Positions 6,790-15,654 of a DNA stretch of 64,000 nt are shown here, piece after piece. The stretch's first letter is position 1, and the number at the start of each line of letters is the position of its first letter. The position numbers were made by a program, and so were the translations under genes. The notes under the pieces were generated by a model that was not told the DNA's origin, searched no databases, and saw only the letters and a program-made list of their open reading frames with translations. Origin of the DNA: Micromonospora gifhornensis (GTDB lineage Bacteria; Actinomycetota; Actinomycetes; Mycobacteriales; Micromonosporaceae); the NCBI RefSeq assembly GCF_016863515.1, contig NZ_BOPA01000032.1, forward strand, positions 1 through 64,000. The letters run 5' to 3'.

Positions 6790-7842
6790 ATGCGACCCAC
6801 AAGGTCAATGCTGCGCCGCGCCGTCACCGTCGCCGCGGCCGGAACCCTCGTCGCCGGTGTACTGGCCGGCACCCCCGCCCAGGCGGCCCCGGGGTCCGCC
6901 ACGCCGGACTCCGCCGCCACCCTGGCCGAGCGGCTCGGTGCCCGCGCCGCCGGCGCGTACGCCGATGCGGCCGGCAAGATGGTCGTCGCGGTGACCGACA
7001 GCCTCGCCGCCCGCCAGGTGGCGTCGGCCGGCGCCACCCCGAAGCTGGTCAAGCGTGGTGCCGCGGAGCTCAACCGCGCCACCGCCGAACTGGACCGCTC
7101 CGCGGCGATCCCCGGCACCGCCTGGTGGGTCGACCCGGCCACCAACCAGGTCGTCGTCTCCGTCGACAGCACGGTGACCGGCGCCAAGCTCGAGCGGGTC
7201 AAGGCCGCCGCGGCGCGGACCAACGGCGCGGTACGCATCGAGGCCGAGGCCGGTGTGCTGAGCACCCGCATCTCCGGCGGCCAGGCCATCTACGCCCAGG
7301 GCGGCGGGCGCTGCTCGCTCGGCTTCAACGTGCGGGCCGGCAGCACGTACTACTTCATCACCGCGGGGCACTGCACCAACATCGCGTCGAACTGGTACAG
7401 CAACTCCAGCCAGAGCGCGCTGCTGGGTTCGCGTACCGGCAGCGTCTTCCCAGGTAGCGACTACGGCATCGTCCGCTACAGCAACCAGAGCACCGTGCAG
7501 CCGGGCAACGTCTCCCTCTACAACGGCAGCTTCCGCGACATCACCGCCTCCGGCAACGCCTACGTCGGCCAGTCGGCGCAGCGTTCCGGCAGCACCACCG
7601 GCGTACGCAGCGGTTCGGTGACCGCCCTCAACGCCACGGTCAACTACGCCGAGGGTCAGGTTCGTGGCCTGATCCGGACCAACATCTGCGCCCAGCCCGG
7701 TGACAGCGGCGGCTCGCTGTTCAGCGGCACCATCGCGCTCGGCCTGACCTCGGGCGGCAGCGGCAACTGCTCCACCGGCGGCACCACGTTCTTCCAGCCG
7801 GTCGGGCCGGTGCTGAGCCGTTACGGCGTCAGCGTCTACTGA
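6790..7842 (+). CDS. Secreted trypsin-like serine protease with propeptide (streptogrisin-like, S1 family)
   Basis: A 350-residue preproprotein from ATG 6790 with GGGAGG upstream. Signal peptide about 1-33 ending TPAQAA, then a propeptide of roughly 130 residues (alpha-lytic-protease type, needed for folding in this family), then a mature domain from near residue 165. The catalytic triad is visible: His194 in TAGHC, Asp224 in SDYGI and Ser306 in PGDSGG. Cysteine pairs around His194 and Ser306 match conserved disulfides. It should act outside the cell as an endopeptidase; the streptogrisin comparison is by family resemblance. A strong terminator follows at 7874. Confidence 0.95.
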   Translation: MRPTRSMLRRAVTVAAAGTLVAGVLAGTPAQAAPGSATPDSAATLAERLGARAAGAYADAAGKMVVAVTDSLAARQVASAGATPKLVKRGAAELNRATAELDRSAAIPGTAWWVDPATNQVVVSVDSTVTGAKLERVKAAAARTNGAVRIEAEAGVLSTRISGGQAIYAQGGGRCSLGFNVRAGSTYYFITAGHCTNIASNWYSNSSQSALLGSRTGSVFPGSDYGIVRYSNQSTVQPGNVSLYNGSFRDITASGNAYVGQSAQRSGSTTGVRSGSVTALNATVNYAEGQVRGLIRTNICAQPGDSGGSLFSGTIALGLTSGGSGNCSTGGTTFFQPVGPVLSRYGVSVY

Positions 7843-7873
7843 TCCTTCCGCACCACTGACCCTCCTCACCGCA

Positions 7874-7906
7874 GCGGGCCGCCGGATTCCTCCTCCGGCG
7901 GCCCGC
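7874..7906 (+). terminator. Hairpin terminator after the protease gene
   Basis: Perfect 13-bp arms 7874-7886 and 7894-7906 with a 7-nt loop, 31 bp beyond the protease stop codon. Confidence 0.8.
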
Positions 7907-7999
7907 CCGCATGTGCCGACGCATTTCGACCCTGGTGGGCCGCCCGCGGGTGCGCCGGCACCAGGTACCGGAGCACCTCGATCCGGTGCGCGTGGACTG

Positions 8000-8050
8000 T
8001 TAAAAGGGGGCCCCTTTACTACCTGAGGCGTTAACAAGGTGCCCTTCCTT
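8000..8050 (-). repeat. Dispersed 51-bp repeat, copy A
   Basis: The reverse complement of 8000-8050 matches 41201-41251 over its whole length with only a handful of differences: both begin AAGGAAGGGCACCTT, share TTAACGCCTCAGGTAG and end in a run of G, then C, then TTTTAA. It lies between the protease terminator and aspS, about 80 bp before the aspS start. The G-run/C-run half is nearly palindromic and can form a hairpin followed by T or A runs on either strand. Confidence 0.9.
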
Positions 8051-8129
8051 GCACCCGGCAAACGGCGGCGGGGGCGTCCTGCGAGAATGCCGGGAGCAGA
8101 TGTAGAGCTTCACGAGGGAGACGCACGCC

Positions 8130-9950
8130 GTGATCCGTACCCATGACGCCGGCAGCCTGCGCGCGACGGACGCCGGCACCACGGTGACCCTCGCCGGATG
8201 GGTGGCCCGCCGGCGCGACCACGGCGGTGTCATCTTCGTCGACCTGCGCGACGGCTCCGGCGTGGTCCAGGTGGTCTTCCGCGAGGAGGACGCGCACGCG
8301 CTGCGCAACGAGTACTGCGTCAAGGTCGTCGGTGAGGTCACCCGGCGGCCCGAGGGCAACGAGAACCCGGAGCTGCCCACCGGCGAGATCGAGGTGACCG
8401 CGTCCGAGCTGGACGTGCTCTCCGAGGCGGCGCCGCTGCCGCTGCCGGTCGACGACCAGGTGGTGGCCGGCGACGACATCCGGCTCAAGTACCGCTACCT
8501 CGACCTGCGCCGCAGCGGCCCGGCCAAGGCCATGCGGCTGCGCTCGCGGGCCAACCAGCTCGCCCGCACCGTGCTGCACGAGCGGGACTTCCTGGAGATC
8601 GAGACCCCGACGCTGACCCGGTCCACCCCGGAGGGTGCCCGCGACTTCCTGGTCCCGGTGCGCCTGCAGCCCGGCAGCTGGTACGCCCTGCCGCAGTCGC
8701 CGCAGCTGTTCAAGCAGCTGCTGATGGTCGGCGGCATGGAGCGGTACTACCAGATCGCCCGCTGCTACCGCGACGAGGACTTCCGGGCCGACCGGCAGCC
8801 GGAGTTCACCCAGCTCGACATCGAGATGTCCTTCGTCACCGAGGACGACGTGATCGACCTCGGCGAGGCGATCGTGTCCGCCCTCTGGTCGGACCTGGCC
8901 GGGTACGAGATCCCCCGGCCGATCCCGCGGATCACCTGGCACGACGCGATGTCCCGGTACGGCTCGGACAAGCCGGACCTGCGCTACGGCGTCGAGCTGA
9001 CCGAGCTGACCGAGTACCTGCGCGGCACCACCTTCCGGGTCTTCGCCGGCGCGATCGACGCGGGCGGCTACGTCGGCGCAGTGGTCATGCCCGGCGGCGC
9101 GTCCCAGACCCGCAAGGAGCTGGACGGCTGGCAGGACTGGGCCAAGGCGCGGGGCGCCAGGGGCCTGGCGTACGTGGTGCTCGACGCCGAGACCGGTGAG
9201 GCGCGCGGCCCGGTGGCGAAGAACCTGTCGGCCGAGCACCTCAACGGGTTGGCCGACGCGGTCGGCGCCAAGCCCGGCGACGCGATCTTCTTCGCCGCCA
9301 GCACCGAGACCCGGGAGGCGCAGGAGTTGCTCGGCGCGGCCCGGATCGAGATCGCCAAGCGGGCCGGTCTGATCGACGAGAGCGCCTGGGCGTTCTGCTG
9401 GGTGGTCGACGCGCCGATGTTCGAACGGACCTCGGACGAGAGTGGCGCGGCGGGTGGCTGGACGGCGGTGCACCACCCGTTCACCTCGCCGAACTCCGAG
9501 TGGGTGGACCGCTTCGAGGAGGCGCCGGACCGGGCGCTGGCGTACGCGTACGACATCGTCTGCAACGGCAACGAGATCGGCGGCGGCTCGATCCGTATCC
9601 ACCGCCGCGACGTGCAGCAGCGGGTCTTCGACCTGCTCGGCATCACCCCGGAGGAGGCGCAGGACAAGTTCGGCTTCCTGCTGGAGGCCTTCAACTACGG
9701 CCCGCCGCCGCACGGCGGCATCGCCTTCGGCTGGGACCGGGTCTGCATGCTGCTCGCCGGTGCCGACTCGATCCGCGAAGTGATCGCCTTCCCGAAGACC
9801 CGCGGCGGCTTCGACCCCCTCACCGGCGCCCCCACCCCCATCACCGTCCAGCAGCGCACCGAGGCCGGCGTCGACGCCAAGCCCAAGCCCCAGGCCCCGT
9901 CCCACCCCGGCACCGCCGGCCCCGCCGCCCCGGTAGCCGACCCCACCTGA
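8130..9950 (+). CDS. aspS: Aspartyl-tRNA synthetase
   Basis: A 606-residue class IIb synthetase from GTG 8130 with CGAGGGAG upstream. N-terminal OB-fold anticodon domain ([15 protein letters not shown]), catalytic domain with [11 protein letters not shown] and [18 protein letters not shown], a bacterial insertion (GAD) domain at about 290-420, and class II motif 3 in [12 protein letters not shown]. The C-terminal 30 residues are a Pro/Ala-rich tail of unclear role. Length is typical of bacterial-type AspRS. Confidence 0.97.
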   Translation: MIRTHDAGSLRATDAGTTVTLAGWVARRRDHGGVIFVDLRDGSGVVQVVFREEDAHALRNEYCVKVVGEVTRRPEGNENPELPTGEIEVTASELDVLSEAAPLPLPVDDQVVAGDDIRLKYRYLDLRRSGPAKAMRLRSRANQLARTVLHERDFLEIETPTLTRSTPEGARDFLVPVRLQPGSWYALPQSPQLFKQLLMVGGMERYYQIARCYRDEDFRADRQPEFTQLDIEMSFVTEDDVIDLGEAIVSALWSDLAGYEIPRPIPRITWHDAMSRYGSDKPDLRYGVELTELTEYLRGTTFRVFAGAIDAGGYVGAVVMPGGASQTRKELDGWQDWAKARGARGLAYVVLDAETGEARGPVAKNLSAEHLNGLADAVGAKPGDAIFFAASTETREAQELLGAARIEIAKRAGLIDESAWAFCWVVDAPMFERTSDESGAAGGWTAVHHPFTSPNSEWVDRFEEAPDRALAYAYDIVCNGNEIGGGSIRIHRRDVQQRVFDLLGITPEEAQDKFGFLLEAFNYGPPPHGGIAFGWDRVCMLLAGADSIREVIAFPKTRGGFDPLTGAPTPITVQQRTEAGVDAKPKPQAPSHPGTAGPAAPVADPT

Positions 9951-9970
9951 CCCACCCTCAGCTGCCCTGG

Positions 9971-10028
9971 TTGATCAAGAAGTTTGCGTCATGCTCTAGG
10001 CGCTTCGCGACGCAAACTTCTTGATCAA
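9971..10028. repeat. Intergenic 20-bp perfect inverted repeat
   Basis: Perfect 20-bp arms 9971-9990 (TTGATCAAGAAGTTTGCGTC) and 10009-10028 with an 18-nt loop, 20 bp after aspS. The arm is AT-richer than the surroundings and itself contains the palindrome TTGATCAA. It could act as a terminator for aspS or a dispersed intergenic palindrome. Confidence 0.9.
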
Positions 10029-10046
10029 CCGACGGGGAGGCTGAGG

Positions 10047-10859
10047 ATGCGGGTTCTGGTGGTGGGGGGTAGTGGGTTCCTGGGGCGGGAGGTGTGTCGG
10101 CGGGGGGTCGGCGCGGGATGGTCGGTAGTCGGCACGTGCCACTCCGGTGATCTGCGGGTGCCGGGGGTGGTGGTCCGACGGCTGGACGTGACGGACCGGT
10201 CCGCGGTCCGTGCGCTGGTCGCGCAGGTGCGCCCCGACGTCGTGATCAACACCTCCTACCGGTACGACGACTGGGCGGTCACCGCCGACGGGGCGGCGTT
10301 TGTGGCCGGAGCCGCGGCCGAGGTGGGTGCCAGGCTGGTGCACATGTCGAGCGACGCGCTGCACGCCGGGCGCTCCGAGCCGTACGCCGACGACGATCCA
10401 CCCACCCCGATCTTCCCGTACGGTGCGGCGAAGGCGGCCGCGGAGACGGCGGTACGGGCGCTCGACCCGTCCGCCGTGCTGGTGCGTACCTCGCTGATCG
10501 TGGGTCAGGGCAGCAAGCAGATCCAGCTCTGTCGCGACGCGTTGGCCGGTCGGGCCACCCTCTTCACCGACGAGCTGCGCTGCCCGATCGACGTCACCGA
10601 CCTCGCCGCCGCCGTGGTGGAACTTGTCGACTCCGACTACGCCGGACCGCTGAACGTGGCTGGTCCGGAAGCGGTCAGCCGGGCCGAGCTGGGTCGACTG
10701 GTGGCGCACCACGAGGGACTCGACGCGTCCGCCCTGAAGACCACGACCACCGTCGAGTACGGCCTGGTCCGTCCCACCGCGATCCGCCTCGACACCACCC
10801 GCGCCACCACCCTGCTCCGCACCCGCCTACGGGGCATCACCGAACTCCTCACCCTCTGA
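10047..10859 (+). CDS. NAD(P)-binding sugar-nucleotide reductase-like protein (RmlD/SDR extended family)
   Basis: A 270-residue Rossmann protein from ATG 10047 with GAGGCTGAGG upstream. The nucleotide-binding GGSGFLG (residues 7-13), a substrate-side serine in HMSSDALHAG and the catalytic YGAAK (Tyr-x3-Lys) are intact, and the closest family feel is dTDP-4-dehydrorhamnose reductase. It stands alone, without other dTDP-sugar genes nearby, so a role in dTDP-rhamnose synthesis is not supported by context. It starts only 18 bp after a long inverted repeat. Confidence 0.85.
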   Translation: MRVLVVGGSGFLGREVCRRGVGAGWSVVGTCHSGDLRVPGVVVRRLDVTDRSAVRALVAQVRPDVVINTSYRYDDWAVTADGAAFVAGAAAEVGARLVHMSSDALHAGRSEPYADDDPPTPIFPYGAAKAAAETAVRALDPSAVLVRTSLIVGQGSKQIQLCRDALAGRATLFTDELRCPIDVTDLAAAVVELVDSDYAGPLNVAGPEAVSRAELGRLVAHHEGLDASALKTTTTVEYGLVRPTAIRLDTTRATTLLRTRLRGITELLTL

Positions 10860-10934
10860 CCCACCCCGAAACCTGCGCGCTGGGACCCACACGCGGCCCC
10901 CCCCGCGCGGGGGTGAGGGCGGAGGTGAGCAGGA

Positions 10935-10979
10935 GTGCATAGGGGTTGTGCATAGGTGGTGTGCACAGCTACTGTGCAT
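10935..10979 (+). promoter_or_regulatory. Four 13-bp direct repeats overlapping a promoter
   Basis: GTGCAT or GTGCAC begins at 10935, 10948, 10961 and 10974, exactly 13 bp apart, with consensus GTGCATAGGNGNT. A promoter overlaps them: -35 TTGTGC 10946-10951, 18-bp spacer, -10 TACTGT 10970-10975, then 6 nt to ATG 10982. This is an iterated operator of the kind bound cooperatively by a regulator, most simply the one encoded just downstream. Confidence 0.7.
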
Positions 10980-10981
10980 AC

Positions 10982-11575
10982 ATGTGCGAGATGTCGAACG
11001 GGGTCGAGCCGAAGATCGTGCACGTTGACGCTCGGCAAATACGGGCGCTCGCCCATCCGCTGCGCGTCCAACTGCTCGGCGTGCTGCGCACCAACGGGCC
11101 GGCGACCGCGACCGACCTCGCCGCCGAACTCGACACCAACACCGGCGCGACCAGCTATCACCTGCGCCAGCTCGCCGAGGTCGGGTTGGTCGTCGAGGAG
11201 CCGGCCGAGGGTGCCGGGCGGCGGCGCTACTGGCGTGCCGCTCACGACGTCAGTTCGTGGCAGAGCACGGATTTCGAGGACGACCCGGAGGCCCGGGCCG
11301 CGGCGGACTGGCTACAGGGCAGGCATTTCCAGTTCGTGGCCGAGTTCGCCCAACGCTGGACCGCCGTGCAGCATGACCGGCCGCGCGAGTGGCGGCAGGC
11401 CGTCGACTTCAGCGACACACTGCTCACACTCTCGCCCGCCCAGCTGCGCGCCCTCAACGACGACTTGCGGGCGGTGGTACGGCGGTACCGTGACAGCGCC
11501 GAGCCCTCCGCGCCGGACGCCGAGCAGGTGATCCTGTTCCTCGCCGGCTTCCCCCTGGTGCGGGACGCCCGATGA
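10982..11575 (+). CDS. ArsR-like winged-helix regulator
   Basis: A 197-residue protein with an ArsR-type helix-turn-helix near its N-terminus (ALAHPLRVQLLGVLR, then ATATDLAAEL and the recognition segment GATSYHLRQLAEVGLV, wing RRRYWRA at about 80-86) and a helical C-terminal half of unknown ligand. The start is uncertain: ATG 10982 fits a leaderless mRNA, ATG 10991 and GTG 10961 are in frame. No metal-binding CxC box is visible, so metal sensing is unlikely. It overlaps the MFS transporter gene by 4 bp, so the pair is one operon and the transporter is the probable regulated function. Confidence 0.87.
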   Translation: MCEMSNGVEPKIVHVDARQIRALAHPLRVQLLGVLRTNGPATATDLAAELDTNTGATSYHLRQLAEVGLVVEEPAEGAGRRRYWRAAHDVSSWQSTDFEDDPEARAAADWLQGRHFQFVAEFAQRWTAVQHDRPREWRQAVDFSDTLLTLSPAQLRALNDDLRAVVRRYRDSAEPSAPDAEQVILFLAGFPLVRDAR

Positions 11576-13005
11576 GCGTGCTGACCGTCGCGCAGGTACG
11601 CCACCGTTACCTGGTGCTGCACGGCCTGCGCTGGTTGCCGGTCGGCCTGCTGATCCCGGTGATCATCCTGCTCATGCAGGAACGCGGCCTGACGCTGACC
11701 CAGATCGGTCTGGCCGTCGCCGCGCAGGGCGTGGTGGTCCTCGCGCTGGAGCTGCCGACCGGCGGGTTCGCCGACGCCCTCGGTCGCAAGCCGGTGCTGG
11801 TGGTGGCGAGCCTGGTCGGTCTCGTCTCGACCGGGCTGCTGGTGGTGGCGGACTCGTTCGCCCTGCTGATCGTCGTCTGGGCGTTGCAGGGTGTGTTCCG
11901 CGCCTTGGACAGCGGCCCTCTGGAGTCCTGGTACGTCGACTCCACCCTGGCCGCTGACCCCGACGCCCGGTACGAGAACGGGCTCGGCCAGGGCGGCACG
12001 GTGCTCGGCCTGGTCATGGCGGCCGGCGCGCTGCTCAGCGGCGCCCTGGTAGCCCTCGGACCGATCGGTCCGGTCAGCGCCCTGACCGGACCGGTGATCG
12101 CCGCCGTCGGCTTGCAGGTGGTCTACCTGGTGGCGTTGCTGGCTCTGCTGACGGAGCGACGCGCGGTGACCGGGCCGGGCGTGCTGCGCGTCTCGGTGCG
12201 GGAGGCCCCACGGATGGTGGGCGAGGCGTTCGGCCTGCTGCGCCGCTCCCGGGTGCTGCTCGCGTTGGTGGCGGTCGAGTTGTTCTGGGGCTTCGGCATG
12301 GCCACCTTCGAGGGGCTGTTGCCGATCCGGCTGGCCGAGGTGGTCGCCGACGCCGATCGGGCCGCCACCCTGCTCGGCCCGGCCAATACGGCGGCGTGGC
12401 TCGCCTCGGCCGGCGGCGCGGCGTTGACGCCACTGCTCATCCGCTGGCTCGGTGCCGCGCCCGGCGCCGCCGTGCTGCGGATCCTGCAAGGCATCACTGT
12501 CGTCGGCATGGCGCTGTTCGCCGGTCCGACCGGAGTGCTGCTGGCCTTCATCGCCTGCTACACCGTGCACGGCGCGTCCAATCCGTTGCACATGGGGCTG
12601 CTGCACCGGCAGGTCGCCGGCCCGTACCGGACCAGCCTGATCTCGCTGAACTCCATGGTGGCGATGCCGGCGGCTGCCCTCGGTGGGGTGGTGCTCGGCT
12701 ACATCGGCGACCGGGCCGGAGTGAGTACGGCGATGCTTGTCGGCGCGGTGGTGCTGGCCGTCGCCGCGCCGCTCTACCTACCGGCCTGGCGCGCCGGGCG
12801 CCACCCCGCAGGCGATGGGCGGGAGGCCGGCGTGCCGGACACCGGCCCGTCGCCAGGGGACAGCGCGCCGGCAACCAGACCGTCGGAGGACGGCGTGCCT
12901 GCGGCCGGACCGCCAGGTGTGCCGGCGGCCAGGCCGTCGGGGGACGGCGAGTCGGTGGCCGGTCAGGCGCAGCGGACCGAGGTGAGCGGAACGACGGCGG
13001 TGTAA
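11572..13005 (+). CDS. Major facilitator superfamily transporter
   Basis: A 477-residue integral membrane protein. The N-terminal half holds about six helices and the MFS loop motif GGFADALGRKPVLV (about 64-77); the second half begins near residue 215. After residue ~405 the chain turns into a Pro/Gly/Ala/Ser-rich tail of some 70 residues with degenerate repeats. ATGA overlap with the regulator implies translational coupling. The substrate is unknown; drug or metabolite export is plausible for a regulator-MFS pair. Its last 43 bp overlap the end of the convergent GNAT gene. Confidence 0.88.
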   Translation: MSVLTVAQVRHRYLVLHGLRWLPVGLLIPVIILLMQERGLTLTQIGLAVAAQGVVVLALELPTGGFADALGRKPVLVVASLVGLVSTGLLVVADSFALLIVVWALQGVFRALDSGPLESWYVDSTLAADPDARYENGLGQGGTVLGLVMAAGALLSGALVALGPIGPVSALTGPVIAAVGLQVVYLVALLALLTERRAVTGPGVLRVSVREAPRMVGEAFGLLRRSRVLLALVAVELFWGFGMATFEGLLPIRLAEVVADADRAATLLGPANTAAWLASAGGAALTPLLIRWLGAAPGAAVLRILQGITVVGMALFAGPTGVLLAFIACYTVHGASNPLHMGLLHRQVAGPYRTSLISLNSMVAMPAAALGGVVLGYIGDRAGVSTAMLVGAVVLAVAAPLYLPAWRAGRHPAGDGREAGVPDTGPSPGDSAPATRPSEDGVPAAGPPGVPAARPSGDGESVAGQAQRTEVSGTTAV

Positions 13006-13706
13006 CCGAGTCGGCGGTAGAGCCGGAGAGCGCCGACGTTTGCCGGGTAGACGCCCAGCGCCAGCAGGTCGTGACGGGCCGCCAGCGCGCGGCTCATGCC
13101 GGCGGTGAGCGCGGCGCCCAGGCCGCGGCCGCGGAAGGCCGGATCCACCGTCAGGCCGGCGAGGAAACCCACGTCACCCCGGGTCCGGTCGGCCCCGCAG
13201 GCGATCAGCCGGTCGCCCTCGCGGATGCCGTACCAGTCGACGACCTGCGGATTGTCCGGCCGTGCCGTCGAGGTCGGGTACGACTCGTCGATGAGCGCGG
13301 TCAACTCCGGGCGATCGGCCTCGGAGAGCCGGACCACCCGCTCCTCACCCGGCTGCGGTGGCGGCGGCGTGGCCGTCCAGAGGAAGTCCCAGTCCTCGTG
13401 GCCCGTCACGCCCGGCACGGCGGCGAGGGTTTCCGGGGCCAGCCGGGGCAGGTGCACCCAGCGGCCGGGCTCGAAGACACCCTCGGCGGTGAGCCTGCCG
13501 AACAGGTCGAGCGCCTCGGCCGGTGGCCCGATGATTCCACCCACCGGTCCCAGCGTGGCAGCAGGAAGCCGCCAGCCCACGGCACCGTTGCGTCGCCAGA
13601 CCCGAAAGGGCTCCTGCGTCGGCAGCGAGTGTCGGACGAACGGATGCTGGTCCACGGCGTTCAGGAGCGCCTGCCGCTCGGCGAGCGCAGCGTCGGCGAT
13701 GACCAT
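12963..13706 (-). CDS. GNAT-family N-acetyltransferase
   Basis: A 247-residue protein. The C-terminal GNAT fold (about 125-247) shows the acetyl-CoA loop GLTVDPAFRGRGLGAALTAG with the R/Q-x-x-G-x-G/A pattern and the ALGVYPANVGALRLYRRLGY ending typical of the family. The first ~120 residues form a distinct N-terminal half. ATG 13706 lacks a ribosome binding site but lies 6 nt after a TAGGCT -10 on the minus strand, so it is likely leaderless. It converges on and overlaps the MFS gene by 43 bp. Substrate unknown. Confidence 0.87.
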   Translation of the reverse strand: MVIADAALAERQALLNAVDQHPFVRHSLPTQEPFRVWRRNGAVGWRLPAATLGPVGGIIGPPAEALDLFGRLTAEGVFEPGRWVHLPRLAPETLAAVPGVTGHEDWDFLWTATPPPPQPGEERVVRLSEADRPELTALIDESYPTSTARPDNPQVVDWYGIREGDRLIACGADRTRGDVGFLAGLTVDPAFRGRGLGAALTAGMSRALAARHDLLALGVYPANVGALRLYRRLGYTAVVPLTSVRCA

Positions 13707-13712
13707 GAGGCG

Positions 13713-13741
13713 AGCCTAGGCGTGCCGAGATCAGGGCACGA
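13713..13741 (-). promoter_or_regulatory. GNAT promoter with inverted repeat, leaderless geometry
   Basis: -10 TAGGCT on the minus strand at 13718-13713, 6 nt before ATG 13706. An inverted repeat CGTGCC-N8-GGCACG (13721-13726, 13735-13740) lies in the spacer and -35 region. No good -35 consensus is seen, which would fit an activated or repressed promoter. Confidence 0.5.
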
Positions 13742-13869
13742 AACGGGCCCTCGCGGGGCGGTCGCCCACCCATCTCGGGGCGGGTCGGCGCTCCACCGTG
13801 GAGATTGGCATCGGGACCGTTCGGGTACATGCGGGGACGACCTACTGGCACCCCCACCGGAGGAACGTC

Positions 13870-14067
13870 ATGCTCGCTATCGCCGCCGCTGTGGTCTTCG
13901 GCTTCGCACTTCTGCTCGACCTGCTGGGTAGCAACCTCGGAGCGCCGGACCTGTTCAACTGGAACACCCTCGTACTCATCGGCCTGCTGCTGCTCGCGCT
14001 GCACCTGGCCGGGGTGGGCGGGCGCGGTGGCCGCTGGTACCGGGGTCGCCGCCCCGGTCGCGGCTGA
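13870..14067 (+). CDS. Small two-helix membrane protein
   Basis: A 65-residue protein from ATG 13870, chosen for the GGAGG located 6 bp upstream; a longer in-frame start at 13798 lacks one. It has two hydrophobic segments (about 2-20 and 30-46) and a short Arg/Gly-rich C-terminus (RGGRWYRGRRPGRG), so it should be a hairpin with a basic cytoplasmic tail. I do not recognise a named family. It precedes rarA by 75 bp. Confidence 0.7.
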   Translation: MLAIAAAVVFGFALLLDLLGSNLGAPDLFNWNTLVLIGLLLLALHLAGVGGRGGRWYRGRRPGRG

Positions 14068-14142
14068 CCGAGAAGGATCATCCCGGGCTCGGTCGGCGGC
14101 GCGATTCTGGCGCCGTCGGTCGAGCCCGGTACTGTTCTCGTG

Positions 14143-15654
14143 ATGGAGTCCGAGACGCTCTTCACCCTGGGTGAGCCTGCCGCAGCAACAAGTGCGGTGG
14201 CGGGTTCCAGTGGCGTCGGTGGCTTCACCCCGGTCGGCCCGGACGCCCCGCTGCCGGTGCGGATGCGTCCGGCGAGCCTGGACGAACTTGTCGGTCAGGA
14301 CCACCTGCTCGCCCCCGGCGCGCCACTGCGACAACTCGTCACCGGCGACGCTCCGATGTCGGTCATCCTCTGGGGGCCGCCCGGAAGCGGCAAGACCACC
14401 ATCGCCCACCTGGTGGCCGCTGCCACCGACCGGCGGTTCGTCGCCATGTCGGCGTTGTCGGCCGGGGTGAAGGACGTCCGAGCGGTGATCGACACCGCGC
14501 GGCGGCAGCGCCGGTCCGGGGGACCGCCCACCGTGCTCTTCATCGACGAGGTGCACCGCTTCAGCAAGACCCAGCAGGACTCCCTGCTCGCCGCCGTCGA
14601 GGACCGCACCGTCACGCTTCTGGCGGCCACCACGGAGAACCCGTACTTCTCGGTCATCTCGCCGCTGCTGTCCCGGTGCGTGCTGCTCACCCTGCAACCC
14701 CTCGACGATGCGGCGGTGCGCGGCCTGCTGCGCCGGGCGATGACCGACGAGCGCGGCCTGGCCGGTGCGCTCACCCTCGACAGCGAGGCCGAGGACCATC
14801 TCGTCCGGCTGGCGGGCGGGGACGTCCGCAAGGCGCTGACCGCGCTGGAGGCGGCGGCCGGCTCGGCCACCGCGCTGGGCGCCGGTCGGATCGACCTGGC
14901 CACCGCCGAACGGGCGGTGGACACCGCGGCCGTGCGCTACGACCGTGCCGGCGATGCGCACTACGACGTGACGAGCGCCTTCATCAAGAGCATGCGGGGC
15001 TCGGACGTGGACGCCGCGTTGCACTGGCTGGCCCGGATGCTGGTCGCCGGGGAGGACGCGCGGTTCATCGCCCGACGGCTGGTCATCTTCGCCAGCGAGG
15101 ACGTCGGCATGGCCGATCCGAGCGCGCTCAGCGTGGCGACCGCCGCCGCGCACGCGGTCGAGTACGTCGGCCTGCCCGAGGTGCAGCTCAACCTCGCTCA
15201 GGCGGTGATCCACCTCGCCACCGCACCCAAGTCGAACTCGGCCACCATGGCGATCGGCGCGGCGATCGCCGACGTACGGGCGGGTCGGGGTGGCGCGGTG
15301 CCGCGGAGTCTGCGCGACGCCCACTACGCCGGTGCCCGCGGCCTCGGCCACGGCACCGGGTACCGCTACCCGCACGACGACCAGCGTGGCGTGGTCCGCC
15401 AGCAGTACGTGCCGGACGACCTGGTCGGCACCGACTACTACCAGCCGAGCCAGCACGGCGCGGAACGGTCGGTGGCCACCCGGCTGCCGTTGTTGCGCCG
15501 GATCGTCCGTGGCCTGGCCGCCCCCACGACGACGCCACCGGTCTCCGGTCGGGCGCCGGCCCGGCCCGGCCCCGAAGAGACGCAGTTGACGACCGCGGAC
15601 GCCGAAGTGACCGATGAGGTCGGCGATCGCGCCGACGGGAAGGGTCAACAGTGA
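14143..15654 (+). CDS. rarA: Replication-associated recombination protein A (RarA/MgsA AAA+ ATPase)
   Basis: A 503-residue AAA+ protein related to clamp loaders, acting at stalled replication forks. Walker [10 protein letters not shown] (about residue 80), Walker [11 protein letters not shown], sensor 1 in AATTENP and a C-terminal RarA domain with [18 protein letters not shown] are all present. ATG 14143 is chosen because TACTGT (14130-14135) lies 7 nt before it, suggesting a leaderless mRNA; GTG 14140 is the alternative. It overlaps the next gene by GTGA, so both are translationally coupled. Confidence 0.95.
   Translation: MESETLFTLGEPAAATSAVAGSSGVGGFTPVGPDAPLPVRMRPASLDELVGQDHLLAPGAPLRQLVTGDAPMSVILWGPPGSGKTTIAHLVAAATDRRFVAMSALSAGVKDVRAVIDTARRQRRSGGPPTVLFIDEVHRFSKTQQDSLLAAVEDRTVTLLAATTENPYFSVISPLLSRCVLLTLQPLDDAAVRGLLRRAMTDERGLAGALTLDSEAEDHLVRLAGGDVRKALTALEAAAGSATALGAGRIDLATAERAVDTAAVRYDRAGDAHYDVTSAFIKSMRGSDVDAALHWLARMLVAGEDARFIARRLVIFASEDVGMADPSALSVATAAAHAVEYVGLPEVQLNLAQAVIHLATAPKSNSATMAIGAAIADVRAGRGGAVPRSLRDAHYAGARGLGHGTGYRYPHDDQRGVVRQQYVPDDLVGTDYYQPSQHGAERSVATRLPLLRRIVRGLAAPTTTPPVSGRAPARPGPEETQLTTADAEVTDEVGDRADGKGQQ

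Noticed and set aside
10047-10859. dTDP-rhamnose pathway gene
   Set aside because: The fold fits RmlD, but no rmlA/B/C gene is near, so a specific pathway is not claimed.
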